From NCBI GenBank assembly GCA_937915545.1, contig CALGIJ010000029.1:61267-125266 (forward strand): a DNA stretch of 64,000 nt, given 5' to 3'. The position numbers were made by a program, and so were the translations under genes. Below, one piece after another: positions 60,065 through 64,000 of the stretch. The notes under the pieces are model-generated. The model had not been told where the DNA came from and did not search any database. It saw only the letters and a program-made list of their open reading frames with translations. Position 1 is the stretch's first letter, and each line of letters opens with the position of its first letter. The stretch comes from an uncultured Desulfobacterales bacterium (lineage in GTDB: Bacteria; Desulfobacterota; Desulfobulbia; Desulfobulbales; Desulfocapsaceae).

Positions 60065-60210
60065 GGGGGGCGGATCTTGTCCCGCGACACCCCAGAGATC
60101 TGCAAAAATAACAACTATGTGATAACGCCCATGAGAGGCCGGGCAGCCTCCAGCTCACTCCATTCATCCACCATTTGCTATCTGGTGGGCCTGCAAGAGG
60201 TGCGTGAACG

Positions 60211-61272
60211 ATGAAGAAGAAATTGAACTTTTTCGATAAATACCTGACGGTATGGGTGGCGATCTGCATGGCAGTTGGTGTGGGCCTCGGCAAAATCCTC
60301 CCGGAAACCGTCGCCTCCCTGCGTGGACTCGAGTTCGGCGAGGGATCGCAGATCAACATCCCGATCGCCGTGTTGATCTGGCTGATGATTTATCCGATGA
60401 TGCTCAAGGTCGATTTTTCCTCAATCATCAATGTCGGCAAAAATCCCAAGGGTCTCTTCGTCACGCTCTTCGTCAACTGGGTCGTCAAGCCGTTCAGCAT
60501 GGCCCTGCTTGGCTACATTTTCTTCCGGCTGGTGTTCAGCCCCTGGATAAGCCCCGCCGAAGCCGATCAATATATCGCCGGCAGCATTATTCTCGCCGCG
60601 GCACCCTGTACCGCCATGGTCTTTGTCTGGAGCTACCTGACCGATGGCGACCCCGGCTACACCCTCGTCCAGGTTTCCGTCAACGACCTGCTGATGCTGC
60701 TGCTGTTCGCACCAATTGTCAAATACCTGGTTGCCGGGGCCTCGAACCTCATCGTCCCCTTCTCCATCCTCTTCACGTCGGTGGTGGTCTTCATCGTCAT
60801 TCCACTCGTGGCCGGGGTGGTCACAAGAATCTACCTGCTAAAAAGCAAGGGCAGCCTCTGGTTCAACGAGACATTCCTGCCAACCCTCCATCCCGTGGCT
60901 ATCTCCGCCCTCTTGGCAACCCTGGTGCTCATCTTCGCCTTCCAGGCCGACAATATCACCAGCCGGCTGTTCCATGTGCTGTTGATTGCGATTCCCATAA
61001 CCATCCAGGTCTACTTCAACTCCTCGCTGGCCTATGGCCTGATGAAATGGCTGAAGCTGCCGCACAGTGTTGCCGCTCCAGGTGCCCTGATTGGGGCCAG
61101 CAATTTTTTCGAGCTGGCGGTGGCGGTGGCCATCACGCTCTTTGGTCCGGAGTCCGGGGCGGCTCTGGTGTGCGTGGTTGGCGTGCTGGTCGAGGTGCCG
61201 GTGATGCTTTCTGTCTGCTCGGTCTACAACCGGACCAGGCAGTGGTTTCCCGTGCGATCCCTTGACAGGTAA
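60211..61272 (+). CDS. acr3: Arsenite efflux transporter, ACR3 family
   Basis: Ten-helix arsenite exporter of 353 residues, beginning KKLNFFDKYLTVWVAICMAVGVGLGK, the usual ACR3 start. Key stretches: FVTLFVNWVVKPFSMALLGYIF, LAAAPCTAMVFVWSYLTDGDPGYTLVQVSVNDLLML (with the essential Cys in APCTAM, about 132) and PGALIGASNFFELAVAVAI, conserved near 290. It exports As(III) made by the arsenate reductase downstream. The 146-base gap before it contains an inverted repeat CCACCA/TGGTGG (60168-60188) of unknown role. Confidence 0.95.
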   Translation: MKKKLNFFDKYLTVWVAICMAVGVGLGKILPETVASLRGLEFGEGSQINIPIAVLIWLMIYPMMLKVDFSSIINVGKNPKGLFVTLFVNWVVKPFSMALLGYIFFRLVFSPWISPAEADQYIAGSIILAAAPCTAMVFVWSYLTDGDPGYTLVQVSVNDLLMLLLFAPIVKYLVAGASNLIVPFSILFTSVVVFIVIPLVAGVVTRIYLLKSKGSLWFNETFLPTLHPVAISALLATLVLIFAFQADNITSRLFHVLLIAIPITIQVYFNSSLAYGLMKWLKLPHSVAAPGALIGASNFFELAVAVAITLFGPESGAALVCVVGVLVEVPVMLSVCSVYNRTRQWFPVRSLDR

Positions 61273-61289
61273 AGTTTGCAGAGGCCACG

Positions 61290-62576
61290 ATGGAACGGAG
61301 CGCGACGTACCCCCGAAAAATCCACGTCGAAATTACCACCCGCTGCAATTTGCATTGCCGGATGTGTGTCAAACATGCGCAAGGGAGCTGTATTGCCGAA
61401 GAGGATCTCCCCGTTGCGACCTTCAAGCGGCTGGCACCAGCCCTTGCTCACGCGGACAAGCTGGTTCTCAACGGTATCGGCGAGCCGCTCCTGCATCCGC
61501 AACTGGAAGAACTCGTCGGATTTTCCCGCAAGACCATGAAGGCGGGAGGAAAGATTGGCTTTCAGAGCAATGGCCTGCTCCTCGATGAAAAGCGGGCGGC
61601 AACGCTCATCAAGGCAGGCCTGTCGACGATTTGCCTGTCCCTTGACAAACTGGTAAAGGCCGAGGAGTTCGACGGCGAACACCAGGCTGGAGCTGTCGAG
61701 CGGGCCATTGCAGCACTCGACCGAACAAGAAGAACGCTGCGGGCAGATCTCACCATCGGCCTCGAAATGGTCTTGCATAGAGAGACGATCGCCGACCTCC
61801 CAGATGTGGTCGAATGGGCCGCCGAGCATAAGGTCGACTACCTCATGGCCACCCATCTCCTCCTCTATGATGAAACTTCGGAAAAACTCGATCTCTTCAA
61901 CCCCAACCCAATCGAGGCCATCCAGCTGTTCGGCAAGTACGAGCAGAGAGCGGCGGCCATGGGCATCAGCCTTGCTCGACAGCTTCCCGGCTGCCTTAGG
62001 TTGTCTCGCAATCAGGATGATCGGCGGGCGGCGGAGATTTTCGCCGAGATGCATAAAGAGGCGCGCAAGCAGGACCTCCGCCTGAACCTGCAGAGCTTGG
62101 TGCGCCATGCGGATATCCCCTCCTTGCCCCTCAGGGAGCTTTACGGCAAGGCGAAAGCCGCCGCCTCGCGGTGGGGCCTCGACCTCCTCCTGCCGGCCCT
62201 GGAATCCAAGGCCGGCAGGTCCTGCAGTTTCATGAACGACGAGGCGACGTTCATTGCTGCCAACGGTGATGTCATGCCCTGCCACTTTTTATGGCACGAC
62301 TATTCCTGCCGGGTTCTCCAGGAGGAGATTGCCGTGCACAAGCGAACATTCGGCAATATCACCAGTCAGTGCCTCTCACACATCTGGCAAAGCGAGAACT
62401 ACCGGCAATTTCGCAATGAAGCCTCGCGCGCGCAATACGCCCCATGCTGGAATTGCACCCAAGGGCCTTGCGCCACCCTGGTCAACGATAAGGACCAGTA
62501 CGCCAACGACTGTTTCGGCAGCCGGGTACCATGCGGACACTGCCAATGGAATCTGGGCGGGGTGCAGTGCATGTAG
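61290..62576 (+). CDS. Radical SAM/SPASM protein of the arsenic operon
   Basis: A 428-residue radical SAM enzyme. The SAM-cluster motif is TTRCNLHCRMCVKH (C19-x3-C23-x2-C26). The partial GGEP-like turn is NGIGEPLLHPQLEEL (about 61-75). A C-terminal SPASM-type region has C in RSCSFMNDEATFIAANGDVMPCHFLW and a closing set CWNCTQGPC...CFGSRVPCGHCQW, enough for one or two auxiliary clusters. It resembles putative metalloenzyme maturases rather than methyltransferases such as ArsM or arsenosugar ArsS. It lies 17 bases after ACR3 and before an Fe-S protein. Such enzymes are not part of standard ars operons. Substrate unknown. Confidence 0.88.
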   Translation: MERSATYPRKIHVEITTRCNLHCRMCVKHAQGSCIAEEDLPVATFKRLAPALAHADKLVLNGIGEPLLHPQLEELVGFSRKTMKAGGKIGFQSNGLLLDEKRAATLIKAGLSTICLSLDKLVKAEEFDGEHQAGAVERAIAALDRTRRTLRADLTIGLEMVLHRETIADLPDVVEWAAEHKVDYLMATHLLLYDETSEKLDLFNPNPIEAIQLFGKYEQRAAAMGISLARQLPGCLRLSRNQDDRRAAEIFAEMHKEARKQDLRLNLQSLVRHADIPSLPLRELYGKAKAAASRWGLDLLLPALESKAGRSCSFMNDEATFIAANGDVMPCHFLWHDYSCRVLQEEIAVHKRTFGNITSQCLSHIWQSENYRQFRNEASRAQYAPCWNCTQGPCATLVNDKDQYANDCFGSRVPCGHCQWNLGGVQCM

Positions 62577-62611
62577 TCGATTGCGAGACGGCGCAGGTCA
62601 CAGGAGGCATT

Positions 62612-63133
62612 ATGCTGCTGACAGGATATACCTTGGAAATCTTCAGGTCGAAATGTCATGCCGGGGCACAGACGCTGCATTGTTTCGCCCACCTGCACGA
62701 CGACGTTTCCCAGGCCCTGCCGTATCTCAACACCGTGCTGGGCGGATTTTCCTACACCAGGGAACCCCCCTCGCTGACCCTCAAGAACTCCGGCAAACTC
62801 ATCACCATCCACGCCCGGAAAATTGCCGTCAATGCCCTGCAGGACGAGGAACAGGCCGAGAAGATCGTTGCATGGTTGCAGCGCGAGATAAATGGTGCCT
62901 GGGAAGCGCGGCAGACCATCGAGCCAACAGTAACCGGTGCCATCCAGCCTTCCGTGATCGAAATTTTGAAACTGCTGCCGAAGACCAACTGCCGGCAGTG
63001 TGGTCAACCGACCTGCATGGTCTTTGCCGTCCGCGTCATGGAAGGTGCCAAGGATGACAATGATTGCCCGACACTTGCCGACGATAAAAAAGAGGAGCTG
63101 TCGGCATACCTTTCACAATTTAGCTTTGAGTGA
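62612..63133 (+). CDS. Fe-S protein with a CxxCGxxxC cluster motif, partner of the radical SAM protein
   Basis: A 173-residue protein. An N-terminal domain (TLEIFRSKCHAGAQTLHCFAHLHDDVSQALPYLNTVLGG...KIAVNALQDEEQAEKIVAWLQREI) is followed by a C-terminal [4Fe-4S] motif LPKTNCRQCGQPTCMVFAVRVMEG...DCPTL of the type found in corrinoid/CO-dehydrogenase Fe-S proteins and related Fe-S subunits. The ATG at 62612 has an ideal GGAGG, just past the radical SAM stop. It may supply electrons for the radical SAM reaction or be its substrate. Confidence 0.82.
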   Translation: MLLTGYTLEIFRSKCHAGAQTLHCFAHLHDDVSQALPYLNTVLGGFSYTREPPSLTLKNSGKLITIHARKIAVNALQDEEQAEKIVAWLQREINGAWEARQTIEPTVTGAIQPSVIEILKLLPKTNCRQCGQPTCMVFAVRVMEGAKDDNDCPTLADDKKEELSAYLSQFSFE

Positions 63134-63252
63134 GTGCTCGGGAGACCTCTTCCAGGCCACCTCGAGAGAATTCCCTGGGCAAGCCCCATGGGAATTTCAG
63201 CTTCAGTCTGCCCTCAAGGCATGAGTATAGCAAACCCACTGAGAGGGAACGC

Positions 63253-63732
63253 ATGAACATTCTCTTCCTCTGTACCGGCAATTCGTGCCGCTCCATCCTC
63301 GCCGAGGCCATTTTCAACCACCTCGCGCCCGCTCGCTGGAAGGCGATGAGCGCCGGCAGTCGACCAGCCGGCTTTGTCCATCCGCGTTCCCTGGCTTTGC
63401 TGGCCAGGGAAGGGATTTCCGTCGCAGGTTGTTCCAGCAAATCCTGGGACAAGCTCCCCGTCACGCCGGATATCGTCATCACCGTATGTTCCGGTGCAGC
63501 CGGAGAGACATGTCCCGCGTACCTCGGCCCGGTTTTACGCAGCCACTGGGGAGTCGACGACCCTGCCTCATGCAAGGGCACCGAGGAACAACAAGATGCC
63601 GCATTCCTGACTGCATACCAAGTCCTGCGGCTCCGCATTGAACGCTTTCTGGTGCTGCCACTGGATGAATTGCGGCTGGATCGAGACAGACTGAAGGCGG
63701 AGTTAGATCGCATCGCCACGCTCAGGCCCTGA
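63253..63732 (+). CDS. arsC: Arsenate reductase, thioredoxin-coupled low-molecular-weight phosphatase type
   Basis: Cytosolic enzyme of 159 residues reducing arsenate to arsenite for export by ACR3. The P-loop is C7TGNSCR13 followed by S, at the extreme N-terminus (ILFLCTGNSCRSILAEAI). The later pair of cysteines in VCSGAAGETCPAY (about 77-87) is where the relay cysteines of ArsC lie, and the conserved WGVDDPAS is present. This is the LMW-PTP-like (S. aureus pI258) class. GAGAGGG precedes the ATG. Confidence 0.92.
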   Translation: MNILFLCTGNSCRSILAEAIFNHLAPARWKAMSAGSRPAGFVHPRSLALLAREGISVAGCSSKSWDKLPVTPDIVITVCSGAAGETCPAYLGPVLRSHWGVDDPASCKGTEEQQDAAFLTAYQVLRLRIERFLVLPLDELRLDRDRLKAELDRIATLRP

Positions 63733-64000
63733 TTCTTCTCTGCCCTGCCCCATAACGTTGCGGTATAAGAAGAGGGATTGTGATAGAGGCCGAAGGGTTG
63801 TTTCCTGCGACCATGTTCCTCGCTGGACATGTTGCGGAGGAGGGCCCATGCTTGCCGCCGAGCTGCGCCTCGACCGTGCCGAGGCTGACGGCAGGGTCCC
63901 GATCGCCGTCAGCGGACTTCATCCGACGGAGATTTACCATCCATGATGGTAGAGTGCAGAATGTTCTGCAAAAAGAAGAAGACCATGGCATGTGGTTATT
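63733..64000. other. Region after arsC to the window end
   Basis: No recognised gene besides the small frame at 63848-63946. A further frame beginning at 63944 (MMVECRMF...) runs off the end and is too short to judge. No terminator was seen after arsC. Confidence 0.35.
63848..63946 (+). CDS. Possible very small protein at the window end
   Basis: A 32-residue reading frame, MLAAELRLDRAEADGRVPIAVSGLHPTEIYHP in outline (start MLAAELRLD, end GLHPTEIYHP), preceded by a very good GGAGGAGG ribosome site. Its stop overlaps an ATGATGG that could start the next gene (63944 on, cut by the window end). No family is recognised; it may be a leader peptide or chance. Confidence 0.3.
   Translation: MLAAELRLDRAEADGRVPIAVSGLHPTEIYHP

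Noticed and set aside
63722..63991. Minus-strand 89-residue frame at the window end
   Set aside because: No ribosome site, no family features and composition typical of non-coding antisense.
1..64000. CRISPR arrays, rRNA, tRNA genes, insertion sequences
   Set aside because: Looked for on both strands; no repeat-spacer series, no conserved RNA sequence and no transposase with terminal repeats was recognised.

Overview
The window is about 64 kb of GC-rich chromosome from what looks like an anaerobic, respiring delta-proteobacterium (Desulfobacterota in the broad sense). Supporting signs are two selenocysteine formate dehydrogenases, a tungsten-type aldehyde:ferredoxin oxidoreductase, enhancer-dependent sigma-54 activators placed beside their catabolic operons, TRAP and Liv-type uptake systems, and a TunR-like tungstate regulator of the kind described in sulfate reducers. 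The species cannot be named from the sequence. No rRNA, tRNA, CRISPR array or intact insertion sequence was seen.

Layout. 1-7213 (minus strand): a PAS/sigma-54 activator, then a branched-chain-amino-acid-type ABC importer operon (livK-H-M-G-F) and an iron-dependent alcohol dehydrogenase cut by the window edge. A clear -24/-12 promoter and TTGCAA repeats lie between activator and operon. 7599-9730: a molybdenum storage protein with a 65-residue partner, and a divergent TiaS-like protein. 10091-15651: a Tat-exported, membrane-anchored formate dehydrogenase (Sec alpha subunit, Fe-S beta, cytochrome b gamma) and FdhE. 15678-30344 (minus strand): an amine/amino-acid catabolic block with SDR, two class III aminotransferases, a MoaF-family protein, a TRAP transporter, AOR, a PAS/sigma-54 activator, an outer membrane channel and alanine dehydrogenase. 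30937-35661: a short ModE-like regulator, a second selenocysteine formate dehydrogenase and P5C dehydrogenase. 36308-49421: UspA, a HIT protein, a lipase plus RND efflux operon, an MltF-like transglycosylase, a secreted hypothetical protein and an orphan sigma-54 response regulator. 49529-54635: an enlarged YeiH-family permease with a 55-residue membrane protein, then a MOT1 molybdate transporter head to head with a TunR-like regulator. 54636-57535: a visibly less GC-rich stretch with an ABC-ATPase relic, a secreted barrel-like protein ending in a cystine-knot-like cysteine pattern, and a small exported peptide. 57714-63732: an arsenic operon (arsR, arsP-like permease, thioredoxin-like protein, DGC protein, ACR3, radical SAM/SPASM protein, Fe-S protein, arsC).

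How it works together. Molybdenum and tungsten run through the window: storage (MoSto-like), uptake (MOT1), sensing (TunR-like, ModE-like) and use (two FDHs, AOR). The best regulatory result is that the AOR operon and the alanine dehydrogenase gene share nearly identical sigma-54 promoters (TGGAACGCATMTTGC) and the same palindrome (TGTCCCA-N3-TGGGACA) upstream. This links them into one regulon, probably run by the activator encoded at 25584-27956. The inferred pathway is pyruvate-dependent transamination of an imported amine or amino acid, oxidation of the aldehyde by AOR, and recycling of alanine to pyruvate by alanine dehydrogenase.
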